A stretch of DNA of 64,000 bases from Chryseobacterium sp. SORGH_AS_0447 (lineage in GTDB: Bacteria > Bacteroidota > Bacteroidia > Flavobacteriales > Weeksellaceae), in contig NZ_JAUTAR010000001.1 in assembly GCF_030818695.1 (NCBI RefSeq), positions 3,342,501 to 3,406,500 of the forward strand, read 5' to 3'. The translations under genes and the position numbers were made by a program. This document shows positions 11,549 to 19,924 of the stretch, one piece after another. How positions within the stretch are numbered: the stretch's first letter is position 1; the number at the start of each line of letters is the position of its first letter. The notes below the pieces were generated by a model that worked only from the letters and a program-made list of their open reading frames with translations, did not search any database and was not told the DNA's origin.

Positions 11549-11802
11549 CTTATTTGTTTTTTACTAAACGGAAAATAATCGGAAATAGTTTATTATTAAA
11601 CTTTACAGCGTATATTTATTTTAATCCATTGTTGATTTAAGCTCCGGGCAAAATTGAATTTTTCAATATTCACCTGAAATCAGCAAAGCATCCTTGGAGA
11701 TTCTGATCCGGCTCCGAATTATATACTATTAATATGAACTGAAAAAGGTTGTCTACCAATTCGGCAAGAATGCCACTGTAACAAAGTAAATATTTCAGAA
11801 AT

Positions 11803-11828
11803 AAAAAACCCCGGATCTGATCCGGGGC
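11803..11828 (-). terminator. Terminator of the delta-60 repeat T9SS protein gene
   Basis: The palindrome CCCCGGATCTGATCCGGGG is followed on the minus strand by six T. It is 24 bases after the stop at 11852. Confidence 0.9.
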
Positions 11829-11851
11829 TTAACCTCTATTAAAATTAAATT

Positions 11852-13273
11852 TTACAGCTTCATTCCTTTTTTGGAAATGACTTTATCTTTCTGGGTTATA
11901 ATTTTAATAATATAAATATCTTTTTGAAGACCGGAAGTATTGATGTTTTTTGAGGATTTGCTTTCAAGGATCAACCGTCCGTTTCTGTCGAAAATTTCTA
12001 CAGACTTTATTTCTTCATGCGTGATCAAATTCAGTTCATCTTTAAATGGATTAGCGAACTGAACGTCTATCCCTGGATCATTTTCTTTTACTCCCAGCAC
12101 AGCATTTGAAATTACATACCTCTTAATAATTCTTGGGCTGATCATCAAATACAAATAATTATCCTTCACTGAAATGGAAATTTTGTCGTCAGGATTTATT
12201 ATCTGTGTTGTAATGCCTGTATCTAAAAGGGGTTGGCCGTTGATTGTGCTTAGATTATTGCTGTCAGCGCTCAGAAGAAAGAGCTTTTTGGGATAACTGT
12301 TGTCAAGGACCGGTATAACCACCTGATTGTTTACCACTGCAAAATCCTGGACATATAAAAGATTGGTTCCGTTGAGATTATCCGGAAGATCTATCCTCCC
12401 GTTAGAACCAAATGAAGTATCAAGCATACCGGAAGGTAAGGTTTTGGTAAGAAATTTTACAGATGGATCATTTTCCTCAAACAGATAATTAACCAAGGAG
12501 TTATCCGTCATCATACAAAACTTCATTATGGTGGATGAAGGTCCTGTATTATACTGCGCATTTCCGTTTACCCCAAAGCTGGTGTCGTAATTTCCCGTCG
12601 TGTAATTCATTTTGCGGAGCGATGAATTGTTTGATTCATATTCCATAATTGAATTGCCGGAATGCAAGGCTACAAATTTTTCATGATTGCTAAAGATTGT
12701 ATTGGTATAATTGGATAAAGTACTGTTGCAGGCCATCGTTCCGTTAGTCCCAAAAGTGGAATCAAGCTGTCCGGACGGGTTGAGCTGATAAATACTGTTG
12801 GTGGTTCTGATGAGCAGATTTCCGTTTGGCAGTACCTTCCGATACACTTCATTGGCGAGGATTTCCGTTTGCCCGGCTGTTCCGTAATTCTGATCCAAAG
12901 TTCCGTTGTAGTGGAATTTTTTCCCCGAAAACATCATCATATCGGCAGTACCGGAATTGTGAACAAAATCGTCGGTGCCTGCCGTTCCATAGGCCAGCGG
13001 ACAGCCAAATGAACCTGCTGTCCCAAAAGATGAATCAATGCTGCCGTCCGTACCGAGCATGGTAATTCTGGAATCTGTAAGGTTGGAGGTCGACATGTCA
13101 AAATTCTGAACGATAATTTTGTTATTGACAAAGTGGTAAGAGAGAAATCCGCTCAGGCCGGGATTAAGATTGACAATGCTGTTGTTCCCGAAATTAGAAT
13201 CTGATACAAGGTTAAGTTGAGCGTAGGACATTGAAGCCACTAACGCTAACGCGGTAATAAATGATTTTTTCAT
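11852..13273 (-). CDS. T9SS-secreted protein with delta-60 repeats
   Basis: A 473-residue secreted protein. I take the ATG at 13273 (MKKSFITALALVASMSYAQ), a clean signal peptide, and not one nine codons earlier. The body carries repeated delta-60 type units with the pattern LDxxFGxxG (for example DSSFGTAGSF, LDSTFGTNG, YDTSFGVNG, LDTSFGSNG), expected to form a beta-propeller. The last 80 residues match a type A T9SS sorting domain: NPFKDELNL, then VEIFDRNGRLI, then IYIIKI and a basic tail. It is likely released or attached at the cell surface; function unknown. Confidence 0.8.
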   Translation of the reverse strand: MKKSFITALALVASMSYAQLNLVSDSNFGNNSIVNLNPGLSGFLSYHFVNNKIIVQNFDMSTSNLTDSRITMLGTDGSIDSSFGTAGSFGCPLAYGTAGTDDFVHNSGTADMMMFSGKKFHYNGTLDQNYGTAGQTEILANEVYRKVLPNGNLLIRTTNSIYQLNPSGQLDSTFGTNGTMACNSTLSNYTNTIFSNHEKFVALHSGNSIMEYESNNSSLRKMNYTTGNYDTSFGVNGNAQYNTGPSSTIMKFCMMTDNSLVNYLFEENDPSVKFLTKTLPSGMLDTSFGSNGRIDLPDNLNGTNLLYVQDFAVVNNQVVIPVLDNSYPKKLFLLSADSNNLSTINGQPLLDTGITTQIINPDDKISISVKDNYLYLMISPRIIKRYVISNAVLGVKENDPGIDVQFANPFKDELNLITHEEIKSVEIFDRNGRLILESKSSKNINTSGLQKDIYIIKIITQKDKVISKKGMKL

Positions 13274-13324
13274 AATATTTTGTTTGTGAGTGTTTATCAA
13301 AATTACTAATTTTTTTCACACAAA

Positions 13325-13354
13325 AATGAAAAAGCAGGCAATAAATGCCTGCTT
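13325..13354 (-). terminator. Terminator of lysS
   Basis: On the minus strand AAGCAGGCATTTATTGCCTGCTT is followed by a T-rich stretch. It is 27 bases after the lysS stop. Confidence 0.75.
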
Positions 13355-13380
13355 CTATATCTCTGTGGTACTTACAGTTA

Positions 13381-15081
13381 CTAAACCAATCTCATCAAAA
13401 TACTATCGTCGGTCTTTTCTACTTTTACCAGGTTATTCTTCGTTAAAATTTTGGAAGCTTTATCCCATTTTTTACCGGACAGTTGGCTTCTTTCTTTTAC
13501 CTCGGCCAGTGAAAATACCTCTTCGCGGGAGTTGAGGATTTCGATAATTACTTTTTCATCTTCTCCAAGCTCGATCTGAGGAACAGCTTTCTCAGGTCTC
13601 ATCTGCGGGAAGAACAGTACCTCCTGGATGGAAGCATTATTGGTAAGGAACATAATCAATCGGTCCATACCGATTCCTAATCCTGAAGTTGGCGGCATTC
13701 CGTATTCCAGTGCTCTAAGGAAATCTTCATCGATAAACTGTCCTGCCTCATCATCTCCTTTCTCAGATAGTTTCAGCTGGTCTTCAAAACGCTCTCTCTG
13801 GTCGATTGGATCATTAAGTTCGGAATATGCGTTGGCAATTTCCTTTCCGCAAACCATTAATTCAAAACGCTCTGTAAGGCCTTCTTTACTTCTATGCTTT
13901 TTGGTCAGGGGTGACATTTCAATCGGGTAATCGGTGATAAAGGTCGGCTGAATGAAGTTTCCTTCACATTTCTCACCGAAAATTTCATCGATTAATTTTC
14001 CTTTACCCATAGTTTCGTTTACCTCAATACCAATTGATTTGGCAAAATCGAAAAGTTCCTGCTCCGTTTTACCTGTAATGTCGAAACCTGTAAATTTCAG
14101 GATCGCATCCGTCATTGAAATTCTTTGGTAAGGCGCTTTGAAATCAACCTCATGCTCTCCGAATGTCGCTTTGGTAGTCCCGTTTACCTGAATGGCGCAG
14201 AATTCCAATAATTTCTCCGTGAAATCCATCATCCAGTTGTAATCCTTATAGGCCACATAGATTTCCATAGCGGTAAATTCCGGGTTGTGCGTTCTATCCA
14301 TCCCTTCATTTCTGAAGTTTTTGGAGAATTCGTATACCCCATCGAATCCGCCTACGATCAGTCTTTTCAGATACAATTCGTTGGCAATTCTTAAATATAA
14401 AGGAATATCCAAAGCATTATGATGGGTAATGAACGGCCTTGCTGCCGCTCCACCCGGGATGGCCTGTAGAATCGGAGTTTCTACTTCAAAATATCCGGCA
14501 TCGTTGAAGAAAGTTCTCATGGCATTGAAGAGTTTTGTTCTCTTCACGAAAACCTCCTTTACCTGTGGGTTAACGGTTAAATCTACATAACGCTGTCTGT
14601 ATCTCATTTCCGGATCGTTGAAAGCATCGTACACTACTCCGTTTTCGTCGGTTCTCGGTTGCGGAAGAGGTCGGAGAGACTTGGTAAGAAGGATAAAATT
14701 CTTTACCAAAACGGTTTTTTCACCTACCTGCGTAGTGAACAGTTCCCCTTCTACCCCGATGATGTCACCTATGTCCAAAAGGTGCTTGTAGACTTCGTTA
14801 TATAATGTTTTGTCTTCCCCGGTACAGATTTCATCCCTGTTAAAATAAACCTGGATTCTGCCTGTAGAATCCTGCAATTCAGCAAAAGAAGCTTTCCCCT
14901 GAATTCTTCTGGACATCAGTCTTCCAGCAATCTTCACCTGTTTACTTTCTGCGAATTCCTGTTTTATAGATTCTGTAGTATCCGTAATGACATATTCATC
15001 CGCCGGGAATGCATTAATTCCCATTTCAACAAGCTTATTCAGCTTTTCTCTTCTAATGATTTCTTGTTCTGATAATTGCAT
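13381..15081 (-). CDS. lysS: Lysyl-tRNA synthetase, class II
   Basis: Charges tRNA-Lys with lysine. An N-terminal OB-fold anticodon-binding domain (about 50-150) precedes the class II core, with motif 2 in FRNEGMDRTHNPEFT and motif 3 in GLGIGMDRLIMFL. At 566 residues it is about 60 longer than the E. coli enzyme. The extra part is a C-terminal tail after residue about 505, rich in charged residues and ending KTDDSILMRLV, perhaps a small winged-helix-like add-on. On the minus strand a -7 box TAAATTTG lies at 15104-15111, 22 bases before the ATG. Confidence 0.95.
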   Translation of the reverse strand: MQLSEQEIIRREKLNKLVEMGINAFPADEYVITDTTESIKQEFAESKQVKIAGRLMSRRIQGKASFAELQDSTGRIQVYFNRDEICTGEDKTLYNEVYKHLLDIGDIIGVEGELFTTQVGEKTVLVKNFILLTKSLRPLPQPRTDENGVVYDAFNDPEMRYRQRYVDLTVNPQVKEVFVKRTKLFNAMRTFFNDAGYFEVETPILQAIPGGAAARPFITHHNALDIPLYLRIANELYLKRLIVGGFDGVYEFSKNFRNEGMDRTHNPEFTAMEIYVAYKDYNWMMDFTEKLLEFCAIQVNGTTKATFGEHEVDFKAPYQRISMTDAILKFTGFDITGKTEQELFDFAKSIGIEVNETMGKGKLIDEIFGEKCEGNFIQPTFITDYPIEMSPLTKKHRSKEGLTERFELMVCGKEIANAYSELNDPIDQRERFEDQLKLSEKGDDEAGQFIDEDFLRALEYGMPPTSGLGIGMDRLIMFLTNNASIQEVLFFPQMRPEKAVPQIELGEDEKVIIEILNSREEVFSLAEVKERSQLSGKKWDKASKILTKNNLVKVEKTDDSILMRLV

Positions 15082-15103
15082 TTCTTATTTTTCTAAAAGC
15101 GTA

Positions 15104-15111
15104 CAAATTTA
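15104..15111 (-). promoter_or_regulatory. Bacteroidetes -7 element of the lysS promoter
   Basis: TAAATTTG on the minus strand matches TAnnTTTG and is well placed for lysS. No clear TTG -33 partner was found. Confidence 0.5.
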
Positions 15112-15274
15112 GTGATTATTTATAAAATTAACTTTAAAACTTAGCGTAAATATTATATACATCACAATTCCAAATTTCAATGAAAATAATTCATCACATA
15201 CCACTTTTTAGTAAAAATTTTTAATTATATACAAATAATCACTTAATAATGAATTAAAATTGAATTTTATTTAT

Positions 15275-15498
15275 TATCTTTGGGTACATCACGGATTACA
15301 AAAATGTTTACCTCCGAAAATTTACGGTTCAGTTCTGTTGTATTTTCGGAGTATTCATGAGAGGGGATTTTCTCCAGAAAGGACATCAAATGTGCCGTTG
15401 ATACGGAATACCGCGATTCATAAATAATAGTCTTTATATATTTTAGTATGATTCTAGAAACACAATCCTCTGAGCGCCTTACTTTTTGTAAGGCGTTT
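15275..15498 (+). ncRNA. Candidate small RNA between lysS and rlmF
   Basis: This 415-bp gap has no convincing gene but has the parts of a transcription unit. There is a perfect -7 box TATCTTTG at 15275-15282, a stem CTCCGAAAAT/ATTTTCGGAG (15312-15321 with 15342-15351), a second small hairpin near 15361, and a terminator-like stem CGCCTTAC/GTAAGGCG (15475-15495) with a short T-run. The predicted RNA would be about 210 nt, starting near 15288. An 18-codon ORF at 15304 lies over the first stem. I cannot assign it to a known RNA family. Confidence 0.35.
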
Positions 15499-16435
15499 AC
15501 CTTATGTTATCGTGAAGCCATTGGCTTCGGTTGTGTTTCGGAACGAATGTCCATGCCAGCATCCTGCTGATCTTCTGCCCCTGGGCCATTTCAACCATCT
15601 TGAATTCTGTAGTTTTTACTTTCTTCAAAAGAGAAGTCAGCTTAAAAAGATGATCTTTTTTGGAGACCAGACTGGTAAACCAAAGAACCTGTGAAGAATA
15701 TAATGTGCTCTCCTGAATCATTTTCGTAATAAATGCCAGTTCACCGCCCTCACACCACAGCTCCGACTGTTGTCCGCCAAAATTCAGTAATGGATTACGG
15801 ACTTTCGACTTGCTGAGATTCTTTGTTTTTCTCAGATTTCCTTTTAAAGCAGTAGCTTCGGAATCATGAAACGGCGGGTTGCACATGGAAAAGGCAAACC
15901 GGTCTTCGGGTTCTATGATATTTTTAAAAATGTGATCCGCTTCCGGCTGTTTTTTCAGACAAATAGCCGGCAACAAATCTAGATTGTGGTCCAAGATCTG
16001 ACCTGCATTGCGTAAAGAGTCTTCATTAATATCGGTTCCGAGCATAGACCAGCCATATGAACGGTGCGCGATTAAAGGATATACCAGATTGGCTCCGGTT
16101 CCGATGTCCAGCCCCTGAATCTTTGAGCCTTCTGGTACCTCCCCGAAAGACTCTGCCAGCAAATCGGCAATATAATGGATGTAATCTGCCCTTCCGGGAA
16201 TCGGCGGACAGAGATTGGAATCGGGAATATCCCAATACTGAACCTTATAAAAGTGTAACAGTAAAGCCTTGTTCAGCAGCTTAACAGCTTTCGGAAGGCT
16301 GAAATTGATCGTTACACTTTGATAAGCGTTCACAAAAACATAATGTTTTAATTCCGGTACACAGGAAATCAGCTGATCGAAATCATACGGATCCTTATGT
16401 AAGTTTCTGGGATGCAGATTGGACTTTTCAGCCAT
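15497..16435 (-). CDS. rlmF: 23S rRNA (adenine(1618)-N6)-methyltransferase
   Basis: Methylates A1618 (E. coli numbering) of 23S rRNA. The 312-residue protein has the RlmF N-terminal signature (LHPRNLHKDPYDFDQLI), a SAM-binding segment GLDIGTGANLVYPLIA near residue 105, and the N6-methyltransferase motif CNPPFHDS near 185. Its start is 3 bases from the stop of the upstream cytochrome c gene, so both are probably on one message, though they have no obvious functional link. Confidence 0.92.
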   Translation of the reverse strand: MAEKSNLHPRNLHKDPYDFDQLISCVPELKHYVFVNAYQSVTINFSLPKAVKLLNKALLLHFYKVQYWDIPDSNLCPPIPGRADYIHYIADLLAESFGEVPEGSKIQGLDIGTGANLVYPLIAHRSYGWSMLGTDINEDSLRNAGQILDHNLDLLPAICLKKQPEADHIFKNIIEPEDRFAFSMCNPPFHDSEATALKGNLRKTKNLSKSKVRNPLLNFGGQQSELWCEGGELAFITKMIQESTLYSSQVLWFTSLVSKKDHLFKLTSLLKKVKTTEFKMVEMAQGQKISRMLAWTFVPKHNRSQWLHDNIR

Positions 16436-16438
16436 GCC

Positions 16439-16810
16439 TTACTTTTTCAGGCTTAAAATATACTGCACCATTTTTTTAGCATCTTCTTTAGAGACCTGCG
16501 GATGAGGGGACATGGGAACCCCGCCCCAGACTCCGCTTCCCCCTTCGATGATCTTGGAAGCAAGCAGTTCGGTATCCTTTTCAGAATATTTGCCTGCAAT
16601 TTCCTGATACGAAGGTCCGATCATCCGTTCGTTCACGGCATGACAACCGGAACAGTCCAGTGTCTGAATAAGCTGGTCTCCGGAAAGGCTGATTTTCCCG
16701 GGCTCTGAAGCCGATGTGGTTCCGGAACCGGGATCAGCGGAAGGGGTTTCTTTTTTAGAACAGGAAAACATCAGCATGGCCATACCTCCTGCTAAAAACA
16801 GATTTTTCAT
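16439..16810 (-). CDS. Lipoprotein c-type cytochrome
   Basis: A 123-residue single-heme cytochrome c tethered as a lipoprotein. The signal MKNLFLAGGMAMLMFSC ends in a lipobox Cys at residue 17, followed by a Ser/Thr/Gly-rich linker. The heme site CSGCH is near residue 54, and the distal Met is probably in GGVPMSPHP near 100. Likely a periplasmic electron carrier. It lies between a small lipoprotein gene and rlmF. Confidence 0.85.
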   Translation of the reverse strand: MKNLFLAGGMAMLMFSCSKKETPSADPGSGTTSASEPGKISLSGDQLIQTLDCSGCHAVNERMIGPSYQEIAGKYSEKDTELLASKIIEGGSGVWGGVPMSPHPQVSKEDAKKMVQYILSLKK

Positions 16811-16821
16811 TATTGCTGTAA

Positions 16822-17043
16822 TTATTTCTTTGTCGCAGTATCTGCTTTTACCTGATTGGCCGGTAAAGATTCTGCTGCATTTACCTGGGAGTTTTCTGTT
16901 TTTCTGGCAGTAGAATCCACTACGGTAGGGGCATCCGGTTCAGGCAACATCGTGTTGCTGTCCTGTAAGTCATGATTTGGCTTTTTTGAGCAGCTTGCCG
17001 CTACTAAACCTCCGATAAACGCGATTGCTAATACTTTTTTCAT
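16822..17043 (-). CDS. Small lipoprotein of unknown function
   Basis: A 73-residue predicted lipoprotein. MKKVLAIAFIGGLVAASC gives a lipobox with Cys at residue 18, followed by Ser-Lys-Lys. The mature part is a disordered, Asp/Thr/Ala/Pro-rich chain with no recognisable domain. It sits 11 bases upstream of the lipoprotein cytochrome c gene and is probably cotranscribed with it. Confidence 0.6.
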   Translation of the reverse strand: MKKVLAIAFIGGLVAASCSKKPNHDLQDSNTMLPEPDAPTVVDSTARKTENSQVNAAESLPANQVKADTATKK

Positions 17044-17146
17044 TATTTTTTCCTATAAAAATTTAGACAAAAATATAAAAAATAAACGTTCAAACTCATG
17101 ATCAATGTCCATTTTAGAGATATTTTACAGGATACTGAACTTCTAA

Positions 17147-17812
17147 ATGATTATATTTAGGATGGTTTTTAAATATCAAAGCATGGTTTTCCTTTCAAAA
17201 ATTCTCTTTTTCACAAGCCACCACGGTTTTCTTACGGTGATTGCTTTGTTCTTATTTTTCGGACTATTATCGGCTCTTACCAAAAAATGGGTACTGCTGA
17301 TCATTGCTTTCGTTTTATCCATTGGAAATGTAATCGGAGGACAGTTCCTGAACGCCTGGTTTCTGAATACGTACGGTACTGAAAGCACAGCCGTTATCAC
17401 TTCCGATGTCGAGACCAGCTCTACCCTCAATGAACAGCGCATTCATGATTATGAAGCTATTGTGAAGAAAACCGACGGAAGTTATATTACAACGTTCTTT
17501 TCGACCACAACGGCAGCGATTTATCCTATCGAAAATGCCATCCGGATCCCACAGAAAGAAAAAAGTTTTCCGGTAAAATTTATTCCCGGTTACGAAAAAA
17601 ACATCGTTATTCTCTACAATCAGTCTGATGAAGGAAGAATGCTGTTAAAATACCAGAAACGTGCACCCGTTGATAAAGCAAGAATACAGTATGAAGCAGA
17701 TCCGGAAAACCAGGAATTTATCCGTGAATACCGTTCAGCCCTACAAAACTACCTGAATGAATATGATGACCCTGAATATTCGGCAAAGCTCAGACAATTG
17801 GAAAGCAAATAA
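17147..17812 (+). CDS. Predicted membrane protein, unknown function
   Basis: A 221-residue protein with two N-terminal membrane segments (about 27-43 and 48-70) and a soluble C-terminal part of about 140 residues, rich in charged residues and ending in an acidic helical stretch. I do not recognise the family. The start is uncertain: ATG codons in frame at 17147, 17162 and 17183 are all possible, and a weak -7-like TATATTTA overlaps the first, which argues for a later one. It lies alone upstream of the trp leader. Confidence 0.6.
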   Translation: MIIFRMVFKYQSMVFLSKILFFTSHHGFLTVIALFLFFGLLSALTKKWVLLIIAFVLSIGNVIGGQFLNAWFLNTYGTESTAVITSDVETSSTLNEQRIHDYEAIVKKTDGSYITTFFSTTTAAIYPIENAIRIPQKEKSFPVKFIPGYEKNIVILYNQSDEGRMLLKYQKRAPVDKARIQYEADPENQEFIREYRSALQNYLNEYDDPEYSAKLRQLESK

Positions 17813-17875
17813 TTTTCAGATTAAAAATCGAAAAGGAACAGGATTTGTTATATGCTACACGATTTATTTTTACCA

Positions 17876-17910
17876 TTTTGTTTTTCATATCAAAAAAATA
17901 TATACATTTG
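17876..17910 (+). promoter_or_regulatory. trp operon promoter
   Basis: A full Bacteroidetes-type promoter: TTTTG at 17876-17880, a 22-base spacer, then TACATTTG at 17903-17910. Transcription should start about 4-7 bases downstream, at or next to the ATG of the leader peptide (17915). Confidence 0.7.
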
Positions 17911-17914
17911 TACC

Positions 17915-17992
17915 ATGTTTAGTAACAGCAATAATATTTGGTGGTGGCTTTCAAACTCTTCGTCGGGTCTGAGGCTGTTGTCGTGCTGTTAA
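17915..17992 (+). CDS. trpL: trp leader peptide
   Basis: A 25-codon ORF with three consecutive Trp codons (TGGTGGTGG at 17939-17947, residues 9-11), followed by a Ser-rich stretch and stop TAA at 17990. It lies between the trp promoter and an attenuator hairpin, the classic setting for control by ribosome stalling at Trp codons. It fits the Bacteroidetes leader arrangement described as the Bacteroid-trp RNA motif. The ATG is only 4 bases past the -7 box, so the message may be almost leaderless. Confidence 0.8.
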   Translation: MFSNSNNIWWWLSNSSSGLRLLSCC

Positions 17993-18032
17993 TTCATCTT
18001 AACGCATAAATAATAAAACAATATACAAAAGA

Positions 18033-18065
18033 GACTTTGACGGATACCGTTGAAGTCTTTTTTAT
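18033..18065 (+). terminator. trp attenuator terminator
   Basis: GACTTTGACGG (18033-18043) pairs with CCGTTGAAGTC (18047-18057), an 11-bp stem with two G-U pairs and a 3-nt loop, then seven T. It lies 40 bases after the leader stop and 28 bases before trpE. The 5' arm can alternatively pair with TCGTCGGGTC at 17960-17969 inside the leader ORF (one bulge, some G-U), a plausible antiterminator. Confidence 0.8.
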
Positions 18066-18092
18066 TTAACCCTATTTAAAAATAAACTGCAG

Positions 18093-19517
18093 ATGTTCAG
18101 TAAAAAAATAAAAGTAAAAACCGTTTCAAGAAAAACGCTGGGTGATCTCCGGACACCGATGAATATTTATCTTCAGGTCCGTGACAAATTCAGGGATACC
18201 ATCCTGCTGGAAAGCTCGGATTCCAAAAATATCGACAATAATTTTTCCTTTATCGCCATCAATGCCATTGCCGGAATCGAGATCAAAACCATGACGGAAT
18301 TTGAGGTAAAACTTCCCGGCCAGGAACCGGTAAAACAATCCATCGGAGGGCAAAAAATCACGGAAATCCTACAGGACTTCGCCCATGTATTCGAATGTGA
18401 AAACACCAACGATCCCATTGAAAAGACTGCACAGAGCCTCTTCGGATATACCAGTTTTGAAGCAGTACAGTTTTTTGAAAACCTGACCTTTAAGCCACAA
18501 AGCCCGGAAGTGGAAATCCCGATCCTCCGGTACCGCCTGTATCAGTATGTGATTGCCATCAACCACTACAATGATGAAATGCACATCATTGAAAACCAGA
18601 TCGCAGGGATCAAGCCGGAACTCTATGTGCTGGAAAGTCTTATTAAAAATCAGAATTCCGTGGTCTATCCTTTCGAGAAAGACGGCGAAGAAACTTCAAA
18701 CATCACCGATGAAGAATATATTGACCTGGCGAAAACCGCGCAGAAGCACTGCATGAGAGGTGATGTCTTCCAACTGGTATTAAGCAGAAGGTTTGAGCAG
18801 AAATTTAAAGGAGACGAATTCAACGTTTACCGCACATTGAGAAATATCAATCCCTCTCCTTACCTGTTTTTCTTTGATTACGGAAATTACAGGCTCTTCG
18901 GATCCAGCCCTGAAAGCCAGCTGATCATCAGAAACAACAAAGCGGTCATCCATCCTATCGCCGGTACCTTTAAAAGGACCGGACATCTCGAAACCGACCT
19001 GCAATCTATTGAAGCTTTAAAAAATGACGAAAAGGAAAATGCCGAACACACGATGCTGGTCGATCTTGCCAGAAACGATCTGGGTAAACTCGGGAAAAAC
19101 GTTACGGTAACCAAACTGAAGGAAATCCAGCTTTTTTCCCATGTTATCCATATGGTAAGCGAGGTAACGGCAGATGTACAGGAAAAAACAAATCCTTTTG
19201 AAATGGTGGCAGCCACCTTTCCTCAGGGTACCTTAAGCGGAGCGCCGAAGCATAAAGCCCTCCAGTTAATCGACAGATATGAAAAAGATTCCCGGGGCTA
19301 TTACGGCGGCTGTATCGGAATGATCGGGTTAGATGGCGAATGCAACCAGGCCATTATGATCCGTACTTTCTTAAGCAAAAACAATACGCTGTACTACCAG
19401 GCCGGAGCCGGACTCGTCGCCAAATCCAACCCGGAAAGCGAGCTCCAGGAAGTAAACAATAAGCTGAATGCTTTGAAAAAGGCAGTGGAAAAAGCAGAGA
19501 AGCTTGTTGATAGTTGA
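18093..19517 (+). CDS. trpE: Anthranilate synthase component I
   Basis: Converts chorismate to anthranilate using ammonia supplied by TrpG, the first step of tryptophan synthesis. The 474-residue protein has the chorismate-binding core: QLVLSRRFEQKFKGDEF, PSPYLFFFDYG, FGSSPE, PIAGTFKR, and the C-terminal GTLSGAPKHKA and GYYGGCIG. It is the first structural gene after the attenuator. PabB and isochorismate synthases are related, but the complete trp gene set that follows settles the assignment. Its 3' end runs into a GTTGATA repeat. Confidence 0.95.
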   Translation: MFSKKIKVKTVSRKTLGDLRTPMNIYLQVRDKFRDTILLESSDSKNIDNNFSFIAINAIAGIEIKTMTEFEVKLPGQEPVKQSIGGQKITEILQDFAHVFECENTNDPIEKTAQSLFGYTSFEAVQFFENLTFKPQSPEVEIPILRYRLYQYVIAINHYNDEMHIIENQIAGIKPELYVLESLIKNQNSVVYPFEKDGEETSNITDEEYIDLAKTAQKHCMRGDVFQLVLSRRFEQKFKGDEFNVYRTLRNINPSPYLFFFDYGNYRLFGSSPESQLIIRNNKAVIHPIAGTFKRTGHLETDLQSIEALKNDEKENAEHTMLVDLARNDLGKLGKNVTVTKLKEIQLFSHVIHMVSEVTADVQEKTNPFEMVAATFPQGTLSGAPKHKALQLIDRYEKDSRGYYGGCIGMIGLDGECNQAIMIRTFLSKNNTLYYQAGAGLVAKSNPESELQEVNNKLNALKKAVEKAEKLVDS

Positions 19518-19518
19518 T
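19502..19518. repeat. Left arm, TTGATAG short-unit repeat
   Basis: Two copies of a TTGATAG unit at the 3' end of trpE. The inverse word (ATCAACA/ATCAACC) is repeated at 19937-20008, so the pair flanks the four-helix-bundle gene as inverted arms. Confidence 0.5.
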
Positions 19519-19570
19519 AGAGGTTAGTTATTCGTTAAAAATATTTATTAAAAATTATAAAACACAAATT

Positions 19571-19923
19571 ATGGAGTACACAAATTTAGATGTATGGGTT
19601 GAATCAAGAAAACTTACTAACAGTATATATGATTCAACTAAAAATTATCCGAAAGAAGAAATATTCGGTTTAACCAATCAGATCAGAAGAGCAGCTGTAT
19701 CTGTTCCTTCAAATATAGCAGAAGGATGCGGAAGAAATACAGCGAAAGCAACAATCAAATTTCTGTTTATTGTCAGAGGTTCGTTGTATGAGTTGGAGAC
19801 CCAACTGTATTTATCTTATGATCAAAAATATATAAATGAAAAGCAATTTACAGAACTCTTACATCAGACAATTCTCTGCAAAAATTATTGAACGGATTTA
19901 TTAATTATTACAGAAAAAAATAA
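19571..19923 (+). pseudogene. Four-helix-bundle protein (23S rRNA intervening-sequence family), 3' frameshift
   Basis: A short helical protein of the four-helix-bundle/IVP family, with N-terminus MEYTNLDVWVESRKL and the family core SVPSNIAEGCGRN near residue 50. Reading from the ATG at 19571 stops at 19891 (CKNY). One added A in the A-run at 19880-19884 instead gives KKLLNGFINYYRKK, the usual family C-terminus, ending at TAA 19921-19923, one base before the trpG ATG. So the gene is intact except for one base. Family function is unclear; genes of this type often move between positions. Its place inside the trp operon is unusual. Confidence 0.7.
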
Positions 19924-19924
19924 A

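Noticed and set aside
15304..15360. 18-codon ORF in the lysS-rlmF gap as a leader peptide
   Set aside because: No run of a single amino-acid codon, and no downstream plus-strand gene to control; better explained as part of a stem-loop.
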